The position numbers and the translations under genes are program-made. Positions 8,067 through 16,370 of a DNA stretch of 64,000 nucleotides are shown one piece after another. The notes under the pieces are model-generated. The model worked only from the letters and a program-made list of their open reading frames with translations. It was not told the origin of the DNA and did no database searches. Position 1 is the first letter of the stretch. Every line of letters starts with the position of its first letter. Source of the stretch: Chlamydia crocodili (GTDB lineage: Bacteria > Chlamydiota > Chlamydiia > Chlamydiales > Chlamydiaceae); the NCBI RefSeq assembly GCF_018343815.1, contig NZ_CP060791.1:1157269-1221268 (forward strand), read 5' to 3'.

Positions 8067-9350
8067 TTACTCTCTTTTTGCTCCTGTAGATACATCTAAA
8101 TTATATCTAGGAAGATGATCTAAAATCATCTCTTGATTGAATAGATCAATAGATATGTGATAACGCGATTGTCTACTAAAATATTTAAGCAATCTATTTT
8201 CCGGATTTCTTATTTCTCCCATAAAAATAGATTCCTTTTTCAATCCTAAATCATCAAAATCCTTCCAAGTTAAAAGAGAAATCAAAGGTTCATACAAATG
8301 ATGCTTTTCATCCGAAACCTCTCCAAGACAAGGAACAGCAAACTTACGTACTCCTTGTTTATTGCCATCAAGAGCGCATAGCAAGTCCCAATTCTCAAAA
8401 TCTAATGATTTAATTAAACATAATTGCTCCCAAGAAACACCGTGTATACATAATTCTAACAAGGAATTTTGAATTCCTTTAAAAAATCTTGTAACGTCAA
8501 TACCTACATCTTCATCTCCTCCTCTTCCTACCTCTAGACATGTTTCTGATATTCTATGTTTTATTGCCTCCAATTCTTCATTTTCCCAATCTTCATTACG
8601 AACATACAAACAGCATGTATCGAAATCCTCCCTAGATATCTTTTGAGCGATAAGATAGGTATTTTTTAAAAAAATAGTTTGAGCATTCCTACAACCTCCT
8701 ACTTTTCCTAACCAATAAGACGCTATTTCTTCACGAGATGGATTAGTAAGCTCTCTAGTAGGGAATTTTGGAGCTATTTCTATAAATTTCTTTAACCAAT
8801 ATATAGGACAGTTTCTAGTTAATACAGTATCTAAAGAAATAAACTCTCTTTGTTGAAGATCACCAATAAATTTAGAAATTCCATATTTATTCAAAGCTAT
8901 TTTTAACTTTTTAGGGAAAGTTCCTAAATATTTATGAAAATAAATATCCTGATCTTCGCCCGCTTCATCTAAGCTATGGAGCAATAGACGTGTTTCCTGA
9001 ATAGTCAGTTGATTTTTCTGAATAAAATCACAAAAGGCATGGGGATAATTTTCTTTTAAGACTTCCTTAAATCCCTCAGGCATATTCTTTCTTAAGTAAT
9101 TTATTAATATTGCAAAAACAAAGAACGTGAGTGCTAAACCACCAAAAATTCCAGCCCAGATGAATCCTATAGGAGTGGCCATAATAATTGCTGGAATAAT
9201 TGCTAAAATCAAACTAATGGAAGAAATAACAGCCATGATAATGGCTATAGTCAAACGATCTTGAATACGCCTATCAAAAGGATAAGAGGCATGGCATCGG
9301 CAATCATTCTTAAAAAGGGAATGTAAAATAATTCCTGACATAATAAACAC
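8067..9350 (-). CDS. Chlamydial membrane protein, DUF1389-like
   Basis: This 427-residue protein has two adjacent membrane helices near the N-terminus (about residues 32-88, with LTIAIIMAVISSISLILAI first), then a soluble, mostly helical region of about 340 residues. The segment MPEGFKEVLKENYPHAFCDF and the following LTIQETRLLL fit the chlamydia-specific DUF1389 family, usually found in multi-copy clusters. The two close hydrophobic helices are the layout of Inc proteins, which are put into the inclusion membrane by type III secretion, so a host-facing role is possible. A second ATG three codons in (9341) is an alternative start. The function is unknown. Confidence 0.65.
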   Translation of the reverse strand: MFIMSGIILHSLFKNDCRCHASYPFDRRIQDRLTIAIIMAVISSISLILAIIPAIIMATPIGFIWAGIFGGLALTFFVFAILINYLRKNMPEGFKEVLKENYPHAFCDFIQKNQLTIQETRLLLHSLDEAGEDQDIYFHKYLGTFPKKLKIALNKYGISKFIGDLQQREFISLDTVLTRNCPIYWLKKFIEIAPKFPTRELTNPSREEIASYWLGKVGGCRNAQTIFLKNTYLIAQKISREDFDTCCLYVRNEDWENEELEAIKHRISETCLEVGRGGDEDVGIDVTRFFKGIQNSLLELCIHGVSWEQLCLIKSLDFENWDLLCALDGNKQGVRKFAVPCLGEVSDEKHHLYEPLISLLTWKDFDDLGLKKESIFMGEIRNPENRLLKYFSRQSRYHISIDLFNQEMILDHLPRYNLDVSTGAKRE

Positions 9351-9785
9351 CCTAGGACACGCAGATTTGATTAAAAAATTATAATTGAGCTTATATGAAT
9401 TAGGATTGAAAAAATCCTATAACTTAGGTGTCTGTAAGCACACAAACGAGAATCGAAGTGTATTTTCCATTGAGGCATTATAGCAATCAGATAGTTCTAC
9501 TAAAAACTTTATTGTGATGATGCTATGTTTTACTTGTTATGATTCTGTAAATAAGATTCTTAAAAAAGACAAAAACAATATCCGATCTCTCATTCTGTAA
9601 AATAAAAATAAAGCTACCTTATTTAGAGTAAATAGCATTTAATAGCCTAATGAATACAAGGGGAATGCCTCCCTATAACTCTATAAGCAGCATAAAGTAG
9701 ATTCAGTTTACCTTATCAAAAAGGATCAATTTATATTAATTATCTTTTGGAAATGCATCTCAAGATTGCTTTTGTTGCTTTTTAT
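9351..9785. other. Gene-free stretch before rplM
   Basis: About 435 AT-rich bases between the start of the DUF1389-like gene and the rplM promoter. It should hold the promoter of the minus-strand gene. I see no credible open frame, tRNA or strong hairpin. Confidence 0.5.
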
Positions 9786-9814
9786 TTGGAAAAAAAATTG
9801 CACAAATTTATAAT
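9786..9814 (+). promoter_or_regulatory. Candidate promoter of rplM-rpsI
   Basis: TTGGAA at 9786-9791 and a perfect TATAAT at 9809-9814 are separated by 17 bases, as expected for the chlamydial main sigma factor. The -10 box lies 30 bases before the rplM start, and AAGGCGG precedes the ATG. Confidence 0.6.
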
Positions 9815-9844
9815 TCCCCCTTCTGATAAGGCGGTTATATTACT

Positions 9845-10297
9845 ATGGAAAAAAGAAAAGACACGAAAACAACCATTGCTAAAGCATCTGATGCTCAGAA
9901 TAAGTCGTGGTATGTTATCGATGCTACAGGCAAAACCTTGGGAAGGCTTTCCTCAGAGGTGGCAAAAATCTTGCGAGGCAAGCATAAAGTGACTTATACG
10001 CCTCACATAGCTATGGGTGATGGTGTTATCGTTATCAATGCTGAAAAAGTGCATTTAACAGGCGCTAAAAAAGGTCAAAAAATATATCGATACTATACGG
10101 GATATATTTCAGGAATGCGTGAAATTCCTTTCGAAAATATGTTAGCTAAAAAACCATCTTATATTATCGAGCACGCAATTAAAGGTATGATGCCCAAAAC
10201 TCGCTTGGGTAAACGTCAGTTGAAATCTCTAAGAATATTAAAAGGGGATTGCTACAAGACATTCGAAGCTCAGAAACCGATTTTATTAGATGTTTAA
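9845..10297 (+). CDS. rplM: 50S ribosomal protein L13
   Basis: This 150-residue protein matches L13 along its length: [19 protein letters not shown] near the start, [12 protein letters not shown], then the [21 protein letters not shown] segment. L13 binds 23S rRNA early in 50S assembly. It is followed 13 bases later by rpsI, the near-universal rplM-rpsI operon. Start ATG at 9845 is used; a different frame open from 9747 is rejected. Confidence 0.97.
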   Translation: MEKRKDTKTTIAKASDAQNKSWYVIDATGKTLGRLSSEVAKILRGKHKVTYTPHIAMGDGVIVINAEKVHLTGAKKGQKIYRYYTGYISGMREIPFENMLAKKPSYIIEHAIKGMMPKTRLGKRQLKSLRILKGDCYKTFEAQKPILLDV

Positions 10298-10310
10298 TTT
10301 GGGGTAAGTT

Positions 10311-10715
10311 GTGGTAAAAAGTACAATAGAAGAATCAGTAGCTACTGGAAGAAGAAAACAAGCGGTATCTAGCGTTCGCCTTCGTCCAGGAACTGGTAAA
10401 ATTGATGTAAATGGTAAAGCCTTTAATGAGTATTTTCCTCTAGAAATTCAAAGAGTTACTATTCTTTCCCCATTAACGAAAGTTCTCGGAAACATTAATG
10501 AATATGATCTAGTTATCCGTATAAACGGTGGTGGAATTCAAGGACAAGTAATTGCAACTCGTTTAGGGTTGGCAAGAGCTTTATTGAAGAAGAACGTTGA
10601 TTCAAAACAAGAATTAAAAAGTCACGGTTTTCTTACTAGAGATCCTAGAAAGAAAGAGCGTAAAAAATACGGACATAAGAAAGCACGTAAGAGCTTCCAA
10701 TTCTCTAAACGATAA
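10311..10715 (+). CDS. rpsI: 30S ribosomal protein S9
   Basis: This 134-residue protein starts at GTG and shows S9 hallmarks: [19 protein letters not shown], the [19 protein letters not shown] segment, and the basic C-terminal tail [22 protein letters not shown] that reaches the P-site tRNA in the ribosome. The terminal Arg is present. It is the second gene of the rplM operon and is followed by a strong terminator. Confidence 0.97.
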   Translation: MVKSTIEESVATGRRKQAVSSVRLRPGTGKIDVNGKAFNEYFPLEIQRVTILSPLTKVLGNINEYDLVIRINGGGIQGQVIATRLGLARALLKKNVDSKQELKSHGFLTRDPRKKERKKYGHKKARKSFQFSKR

Positions 10716-10731
10716 AATCCGTTCTTTTATC

Positions 10732-10780
10732 AAAAGCAAGCGAAGGTATTTTCTCAATATAATTCGCTTGCTTTTTGTTT
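10732..10780 (+). terminator. Rho-independent terminator of rplM-rpsI
   Basis: A perfect 13-bp inverted repeat pairs 10732-10744 with 10763-10775 (core AAGCAAGCGAA / TTCGCTTGCTT), with an 18-base loop and T-rich flank. Confidence 0.85.
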
Positions 10781-10826
10781 TCAGAATCCCACAACAATTT
10801 TAAAAATTTTTTGATTTATATCCTAT

Positions 10827-11678
10827 TTAGAAGAAGATTTTTCTTTTTCTAGGTATTCCGAAAAATGCTTGTCCTTGGTGATTCAAAGTCTGAAATCTAT
10901 CTTTCCTGAACTCTATATCTACTCCTAAAGAGAAACACACGATCTTACCAAGAGTTTGAGTTGCATGAATTAAACATGTCGGACTTTTCTTTAACATTAC
11001 ATGGGAAATTTGTGTGCTTTGATCATTCTGAAGAAAAACAAAACCTCCCAGAGGAAGATCTTTAAAACATTCAACGAGGTCACAATCTTTATATTGGTCT
11101 CTAGCATTCCTAGGAATGCTCAATCCATTCGCTTGAAATAGAATATTCACAAATCCCGAACAATCTAACCCATGATCTATGAGAGAGTGGTGAATACAGC
11201 GGCCTCCCCATAGATAGGGAAGATCTAAAAAACTCTCCGATTCTTTAAGTAAAAGATCCATAGATAGTGGTGCGCCATAAAAACGTACGTGATTAATATT
11301 ACAAAAAGGAATTTCCTTATCAAAAGGACACTTCATTTCATTTTTAATTTCTTCAGGAAGTTTTACTTTACCTCGAGAATCGATCGATAATGGAGAACCA
11401 TAGGGTAAGGGTATATGCCACGGTTCTAAAAAGGCATTAAAAGACTTAATAACTGCGTTGGGTAGAATGTATTGAGATGGGCACGAAAATGAAGTTTTTG
11501 AAGACACCTGCTTAACTGGATAGGGGCGCCAAATCTCGTGATCATGAATCAGCTGAGAGTAAGCATAGTATGTGTCCTTAGTAAAAAGTAAACGCTCTCC
11601 AAAAAGTAATTGTGTCTCTAAATCACCATTCATAGAGGAAAGGTCTGAAACAGATGCATAAAGTTGATAGTGTTTCAT
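10827..11678 (-). CDS. NlpC/P60 family peptidoglycan hydrolase
   Basis: The 283-residue protein has N-terminal SH3-like segments (about residues 20-100) and a C-terminal NlpC/P60 domain with the nucleophile in GLDCSGFVNILF (C173) and a candidate catalytic His in STQISHVMLK (H226). H238 is a possible third member. NlpC/P60 enzymes cut gamma-glutamyl-diaminopimelate bonds in peptidoglycan stem peptides. In chlamydiae such an enzyme fits remodelling or recycling of the septal peptidoglycan ring. No signal peptide is evident, which suggests cytoplasmic recycling, or export by another route. It sits 34 bases behind adk on the same strand and corresponds by position to C. trachomatis CT127. Confidence 0.85.
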   Translation of the reverse strand: MKHYQLYASVSDLSSMNGDLETQLLFGERLLFTKDTYYAYSQLIHDHEIWRPYPVKQVSSKTSFSCPSQYILPNAVIKSFNAFLEPWHIPLPYGSPLSIDSRGKVKLPEEIKNEMKCPFDKEIPFCNINHVRFYGAPLSMDLLLKESESFLDLPYLWGGRCIHHSLIDHGLDCSGFVNILFQANGLSIPRNARDQYKDCDLVECFKDLPLGGFVFLQNDQSTQISHVMLKKSPTCLIHATQTLGKIVCFSLGVDIEFRKDRFQTLNHQGQAFFGIPRKRKIFF

Positions 11679-11712
11679 CTTTCTTCTCCATAGTAAAAAT
11701 TTACTTGTAAGC

Positions 11713-12354
11713 CTAGACTTCTATACAAGATAGGATACTTTGGAAAACTTCATCAGGAGATACTTCAGAAGGAATACGTGTTAATTTTCCTAGATCTTCA
11801 TAATAGTTAACTACAGGAGCTGTAGATTTTTCATAATTTTCTAATCTCTTATAAATAACCTCTAAAGTATCGTCAGAACGACGAACCAACTTAACACGAC
11901 ATATTGGGCATTCATTAAAACCTTGGCTTTGGTTATATACGTAATTACACGAAGGGCAAATAAATCGAGAATGAATTCTTCGAATAATCTCCTCATCAGA
12001 AACATCTAACTGTATCACTCGGTAGTCTGCATTAGACTTAACTAAAAAATCATTTAAAAGAATTGCTTGATCTAAAGTCCTAGGAAATCCATCAATAATA
12101 CATCCAGATTGACACTCGGGCTTATTTAAAGTCTCTTGTACAAGCTCCCAAACAAGATCGTTAGGAACAAGTAGTCCTTTATTAATATATTCTGCAGCTT
12201 TGATTCCTAAAACAGTGGCTGATTTTATAGCAGATCGAAAAAGATCTCCCGAACTGATATGAGGGAGGCCTAGTTGATTAGCAAGACGTTGAGATTGAGT
12301 GCCCTTACCCGATCCTGGCGGTCCCATAATAATATAAAATGTATTCTTTAACAT
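11713..12354 (-). CDS. adk: Adenylate kinase, zinc-lid form
   Basis: From the ATG at 12354 the product is 213 residues. A TTG at 12366 in the same frame is an alternative start adding four residues. The P-loop GPPGSGKGT is at residues 11-19, followed by the AMP-site ISSGDLFR and the GCIIDGFPRT motif. The lid domain has two Cys pairs (C133, C136, C149, C152, in CPSC and CPIC), which in long-form adenylate kinases hold a structural zinc ion. The enzyme interconverts ATP + AMP and 2 ADP, important in an organism that imports host nucleotides. Confidence 0.95.
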   Translation of the reverse strand: MLKNTFYIIMGPPGSGKGTQSQRLANQLGLPHISSGDLFRSAIKSATVLGIKAAEYINKGLLVPNDLVWELVQETLNKPECQSGCIIDGFPRTLDQAILLNDFLVKSNADYRVIQLDVSDEEIIRRIHSRFICPSCNYVYNQSQGFNECPICRVKLVRRSDDTLEVIYKRLENYEKSTAPVVNYYEDLGKLTRIPSEVSPDEVFQSILSCIEV

Positions 12355-12641
12355 AGCTACTATCAAGTCTTTGCCTGAAAAAGGCTCTTACATACAATTA
12401 GGAGTTTATCATCAATGCTCTAAATCGGCATCAAAGAAAAACTCTCGAATAAAAATTTAAACATTAAAAATACAAGAATAGAAAAATCAATGTCTATTTG
12501 GAAATCACTAAGCCGTAAAAATCATTAATAAATATAGCTGAATAACTTAGATTGATTTCTTAAAAGGATTTGAAATAAAGGGCGTGTCCGAAATATAATT
12601 GCTCGTTAATTTCCTATTTTACTATTAAAATAACTAACCTA

Positions 12642-13742
12642 ATGGCAAATTCTATAGATAATCTTAATCCTAACAGCATGGTTTTAGGTTTTTTAGATTC
12701 CATCACAAAAAAGAGTCCTATTTATGAAATTATAAAATGTGAATCTGGTCCCTTAACTAAACTGATTAACTCCCAACCTGTCGGTAATCATGATATCAAT
12801 AATCTAGCAATCATAAGCAATGTTTTTACTTCAGAAACGGCTCCACTATTTCAGCAAGAAACGACTTCTGCAGTAAAACTCGGATTCGAATGTTCAATAT
12901 TTCCCTCTCAACCAGGGAGTTTCTGTTTTAACTTAGCAGAAAGTTCTAATCTTTTTCTTTTGCTTGTTCATGAACTTTATACTGTGATTAATGCCGTCTA
13001 TCGAAATACGCTGGGTAACGTAATAAAGAATATCGTTAGCATCTGTTTCCTTATACAAAAGAGTTTTCTTTTCTATCGTAATGAGAGAAAAATCTTAAAA
13101 CTTCTTAGTAAAGACAATAGCATATCTTCATTTAAACGAGGCGGTTATCTGGCTTCAGCAGCAGCTTTAAATCACGCTAGAAAATCCGCATTATCTCTAC
13201 TTGCTTGGAAAATATTTTGCCTCGCTACAGCGATACTTTCAGTATTAGCCATTATATCGTTCATTGTAGGATGTGCATTTGCGTTTAATACTGGTGGTAT
13301 TTTTTCAGACGCATTTCTTATGTCTCCGGCAGCATGGACATTAGGTGGGGCAGGTCTTGCCTTTCTTCTTTTAGGAATGCTTTCTATCCCACAAACTAAT
13401 TGTAGCCATAATCGCCGACAATCTGCAGTTGATTCTATTCACCGTTCGCTACTTTGTCTGCAAATTAGCGAACAAATTCATGTATCTGACCAAAATTCTG
13501 ATAATCTTGCCTCTATCGTAGCTAGAAACTGTTTGAGTCCCCATAACAATCTTTTGGATCCTGAAGTCTTTCCTTTTTTCACTCATTCTGAAGAATCCAT
13601 GAGAAGGCGCGATATGGAACAAATGGAACATGTAGAGAGAACTAGAATACAAGAGATATGCTTACGTCTAATTCAACTTCTTCCACTTCTCTTAGAAGGA
13701 GTTCCATGCCTCCTCCCCCTCTTATTCCTCCTCCTTATGTAG
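12642..13742 (+). CDS. Inc-like membrane protein, C-terminus frameshifted
   Basis: This 366-residue open frame is a paralogue of the gene at 14388. It has a moderately hydrophobic segment near residues 100-150 and a strong bilobed membrane region near 186-248 (LLAWKIFCLATAILSVLAI, then WTLGGAGLAFLLLGMLSI), the layout of inclusion-membrane proteins. The last 20 or so residues (LLPLLLEGVPCLLPLLFLLLM) are an artefact of a shifted frame. One frame back, 13646-13810 encodes a Ser/Thr linker and PPxY-rich tail that matches the paralogue's end. A net loss of one base between about 13645 and 13706 explains this. It could be a real inactivating mutation, a switch, or a sequence error. Function unknown. 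Confidence 0.65.
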   Translation: MANSIDNLNPNSMVLGFLDSITKKSPIYEIIKCESGPLTKLINSQPVGNHDINNLAIISNVFTSETAPLFQQETTSAVKLGFECSIFPSQPGSFCFNLAESSNLFLLLVHELYTVINAVYRNTLGNVIKNIVSICFLIQKSFLFYRNERKILKLLSKDNSISSFKRGGYLASAAALNHARKSALSLLAWKIFCLATAILSVLAIISFIVGCAFAFNTGGIFSDAFLMSPAAWTLGGAGLAFLLLGMLSIPQTNCSHNRRQSAVDSIHRSLLCLQISEQIHVSDQNSDNLASIVARNCLSPHNNLLDPEVFPFFTHSEESMRRRDMEQMEHVERTRIQEICLRLIQLLPLLLEGVPCLLPLLFLLLM

Positions 13743-13810
13743 AATTTCCACCAACTTATGAAGAGGTTATGGAAGAAGATAGAATAAGAAATCAAAGTAA
13801 TAGAAATTAA
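13646..13810 (+). pseudogene. Out-of-frame PPxY tail of the preceding Inc-like gene
   Basis: In the frame one base behind the main open frame, the DNA is open from 13646 to the TAA at 13808-13810. It encodes a Ser/Thr-rich linker, then PPPPLIPPPYVEFPPTYEEV and a polar end (SNRN). The two PPxY motifs have Tyr codons at 13736 and 13757. The pattern and the ending copy the tail of the paralogue at 14388 (PPPYSDLPPSYEEA, ending SGRN), so this is the displaced C-terminus of the same gene. Confidence 0.75.
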
Positions 13811-13835
13811 TATTTATCAAGTTTGAGGATTGACC

Positions 13836-14258
13836 ATGGCGTGTTATTTAACTTTCGGTAATGAAGATACCAGCGATTATACAACTTCGCAAAAAGCTTT
13901 GTGCGTAGCTTTTGATCTCATTACATTTCCGGTAGCCTCTGTGATTGTGAGTATTTTAGCCTGGGCCATTTTACTTATAAAAATAGTTGCTAAAACATTA
14001 AAATTCCTGCTCCATTTCATTACTGCTCCATGTAGAGGGGATGAGAAAATGTCTTTAAGACAAGCTTTTGGTAGATTAAGAACAGAAATAATCACCGAGC
14101 ATTTTATACTTTTACCTTTAATAGGTTCTATTCTTCAAGGGTTGATACTCGTTTGCAAAGCTGATCAAAATGAATACGCAAGTCTAGGATCTTTAGATTC
14201 AGCTATTTGTTTTATGGAAAGTTCTCCAGCGTACTTAGCTCATCTGATTAAATGGTAA
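13836..14258 (+). CDS. Small chlamydial membrane protein
   Basis: This 140-residue protein starts at an ATG at 13836, preceded by TTTGAGGA. One long hydrophobic segment covers about residues 22-60 (FDLITFPVASVIVSILAWAILLI), probably one or two helices, and a weaker one lies near 92-105. No family is recognised. Its place between the two paralogous Inc-like genes suggests that it belongs to the same host-interaction cluster, which is inference. It is separated from the displaced tail of the preceding gene by 25 bases and from the next gene by 129 AT-rich bases. Confidence 0.6.
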   Translation: MACYLTFGNEDTSDYTTSQKALCVAFDLITFPVASVIVSILAWAILLIKIVAKTLKFLLHFITAPCRGDEKMSLRQAFGRLRTEIITEHFILLPLIGSILQGLILVCKADQNEYASLGSLDSAICFMESSPAYLAHLIKW

Positions 14259-14387
14259 AGATTTTTTTAAAAATAAAGAAATTGTAAAGAGTTGGTTTGT
14301 TAATTAAAAAATAATGATAGTGAACTAAAAATAGAAATAGTTTATAATCTTTCCTGATTATTTAATTTTACATAAGAAATCAGAAAT

Positions 14388-15524
14388 ATGACGGTTCCTT
14401 CTTTAAATAATAAGCTCTTAGTATCTAACGAAAATGTCCGCTATGCGATTGTAAATCTTACGAATGAAGGATCTCTTGATTTTACAGAACTATCTCCGAA
14501 TTCTCCCGCCAAACGTTTTTTGTTCAATCGATCTCATGCGAACTCTGTATCAATAAATAGATTAGCAGCAACAAGCCCTGCTTTGCAGCCTACGGGAACG
14601 GCTCCTGAATTAGAAACAGCATTCGCTATAATGTCGACTTCGGGTGCTGTTTTCCGCTGTGTCGAGCATGTTCTTTGGATTAATGCTCTATGTAATTTGT
14701 GTCGTGGAGGATCAGGAGGCAACGGAGATTCTGTTATTGTTGCTTTTGTTTTTGGTATTCTTGCCACTTTAATTTTAGGAATTTTTGGCTCTTCCTTAGG
14801 GTCTGCTATTTTAAGCTCCATGAAAATCCATAGTGCTTCTAAAGAGATTTCTAGATTAGAACATTCTAACAAAGATATTATCTACAGTGTAGGAGACTTC
14901 CGTATTAATGATCAGGCAGGTGCTAGATCGAAATCAGCTGCTCTAATTAGTTTAGAGGCAAATAAAGAACTAATTTCTGCCTACAAAAATTATAGAGCTT
15001 CCAAAATTGCTTTCCTGGTTTGTGCTATTATTTGCTCTATTGCTCTATTGGCATTAGCTGCTGGAGCTATATTGGGTATTTTCTTCTCTGGGCCTCTAGC
15101 TGCTGCCGCTATTTCTGCCGCTATTATTGGTTGTTGTGCTGGGGGAGGAAGCTTAATACTTATTGGATTCATAAGCTTTATCATCGCCTCTGTACATATG
15201 GCGAAAAAACAACAAGCCGCTGTTTTACATTTAAACAATGCAACTCTCTATTCTATGGTTGCAGACCAAATCCTGAATAATCCTAATGAATACGATAACA
15301 ACACAATCAGTCAAGTGATTGCACAACAGTCCATAACAAAATATCCTCAAAGGCTATTTAATCAAATGGAACGCGCCTATCTAAATATAGAACAACAATT
15401 CCCACGTGGCACCGGGCATCCATCTCCAACCCCAAGTGCTCCTCCTCCCTATTCGGATAATCCTCCCCCCTATTCTGACCTTCCACCAAGTTATGAAGAA
15501 GCCACAAGATCGGGACGGAATTAA
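14388..15524 (+). CDS. Inc-like membrane protein with three C-terminal PPxY motifs
   Basis: The 378-residue protein has two bilobed hydrophobic regions (about residues 111-145 and 207-271), the typical mark of inclusion-membrane proteins, separated by a polar helical segment. The C-terminal 35 residues are Pro-rich and carry PPPY (Y355), PPPY (Y362) and PPSY followed by EEA (Y369). PPxY is the ligand of WW domains such as those of NEDD4-family ubiquitin ligases, and bacterial cytosolic partners for it are not expected. With both hydrophobic regions in the inclusion membrane, the tail would face host cytosol. The host-ligase role is inference. It is a paralogue of the gene at 12642. No signal peptide; type III secretion is assumed for the class. 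Confidence 0.75.
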   Translation: MTVPSLNNKLLVSNENVRYAIVNLTNEGSLDFTELSPNSPAKRFLFNRSHANSVSINRLAATSPALQPTGTAPELETAFAIMSTSGAVFRCVEHVLWINALCNLCRGGSGGNGDSVIVAFVFGILATLILGIFGSSLGSAILSSMKIHSASKEISRLEHSNKDIIYSVGDFRINDQAGARSKSAALISLEANKELISAYKNYRASKIAFLVCAIICSIALLALAAGAILGIFFSGPLAAAAISAAIIGCCAGGGSLILIGFISFIIASVHMAKKQQAAVLHLNNATLYSMVADQILNNPNEYDNNTISQVIAQQSITKYPQRLFNQMERAYLNIEQQFPRGTGHPSPTPSAPPPYSDNPPPYSDLPPSYEEATRSGRN

Positions 15525-15570
15525 GGAAGAAAAAGTTTCTTGTCTTAGATTGGAGATGCGAATTTATAGA

Positions 15571-16347
15571 TTAGATAACATCTAATTTATAAAGTGAGGA
15601 AATTGAGTCGAAATCTTTCAAATCATAAGCATCCGCAGCAAGAATCCAAAATAGGGGAGTTTTCGCTTGTCCAATGAGCTCTATGGGATAAGGCTGTGAC
15701 TGCTTATCTTTAGGGAAAAATATACTACTGATAATAGCCTTTTTATTCTCTCCTTGAACATAAACGACTATATGTTTTGCTTTGTGGACAACAGGTAAAG
15801 TAAGAGTCATTCTCTCAGTTTCTAATTGAGGAACTTCATTAAACACGACTAGACGCTCTTGTTCTTTTAGAGCTTGTGTATTTGGAAATAATGAAAGGGT
15901 GTGACCATCTTCACCTAGCCCAAGCATAATCATATCAAAACTTGCTTCGGGAACTATAGATTCTATGAGATCCTGGTATTTTCTAGCTCCATCGGGGTCT
16001 TCGGTTTCCATACGAAAAATCTGTTCCTCAGGAATATACAAATCCCGAAGAATACTCATAGCCTGTCCGTAGTTACTTTCATAAGATGTATGAGGGACAT
16101 TTCTTTCATCTCCCCAAAATAGAAAGATCTTTGTAGGATCAGAAATCTTTTCTTTATTTTGTACGACTTCTTTAAAAATTTCTAGGGGAGTCCTTCCTCC
16201 AGAAAGAGCAACGTAAAAAGCTCCTCGCTGTTTGATTGATTTATTAGCACTTGCTATCCAATCTTTACTTGCCAGATCAATGAATAGTTCTGGTTTCTTT
16301 GTGAGGAGGAGTTTATTTGTGTCGTTAAAGTTAACTAATGTTGCCAT
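15571..16347 (-). CDS. pgl: 6-phosphogluconolactonase
   Basis: The 258-residue protein matches the DevB/Pgl family: an early FYVALSGGRTPLEIFK phosphate-binding segment, then FLFWGDERNVP and MIMLGLGEDGHTLSLFP. It hydrolyses 6-phosphogluconolactone, the second step of the pentose phosphate pathway. It lies 23 bases behind zwf on the same strand, so the first two steps of the pathway are co-expressed. The 3' end converges with the PPxY Inc-like gene across 46 bases. Confidence 0.93.
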   Translation of the reverse strand: MATLVNFNDTNKLLLTKKPELFIDLASKDWIASANKSIKQRGAFYVALSGGRTPLEIFKEVVQNKEKISDPTKIFLFWGDERNVPHTSYESNYGQAMSILRDLYIPEEQIFRMETEDPDGARKYQDLIESIVPEASFDMIMLGLGEDGHTLSLFPNTQALKEQERLVVFNEVPQLETERMTLTLPVVHKAKHIVVYVQGENKKAIISSIFFPKDKQSQPYPIELIGQAKTPLFWILAADAYDLKDFDSISSLYKLDVI

Positions 16348-16370
16348 AATCGTCTCAAAATAAAATTAAG

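Noticed and set aside
15560..15600. Hairpin at the end of pgl
   Set aside because: An AT-rich inverted repeat (ATTAGAT/ATCTAAT) overlaps the stop codon but has no T run on either strand, so I do not call it a terminator.
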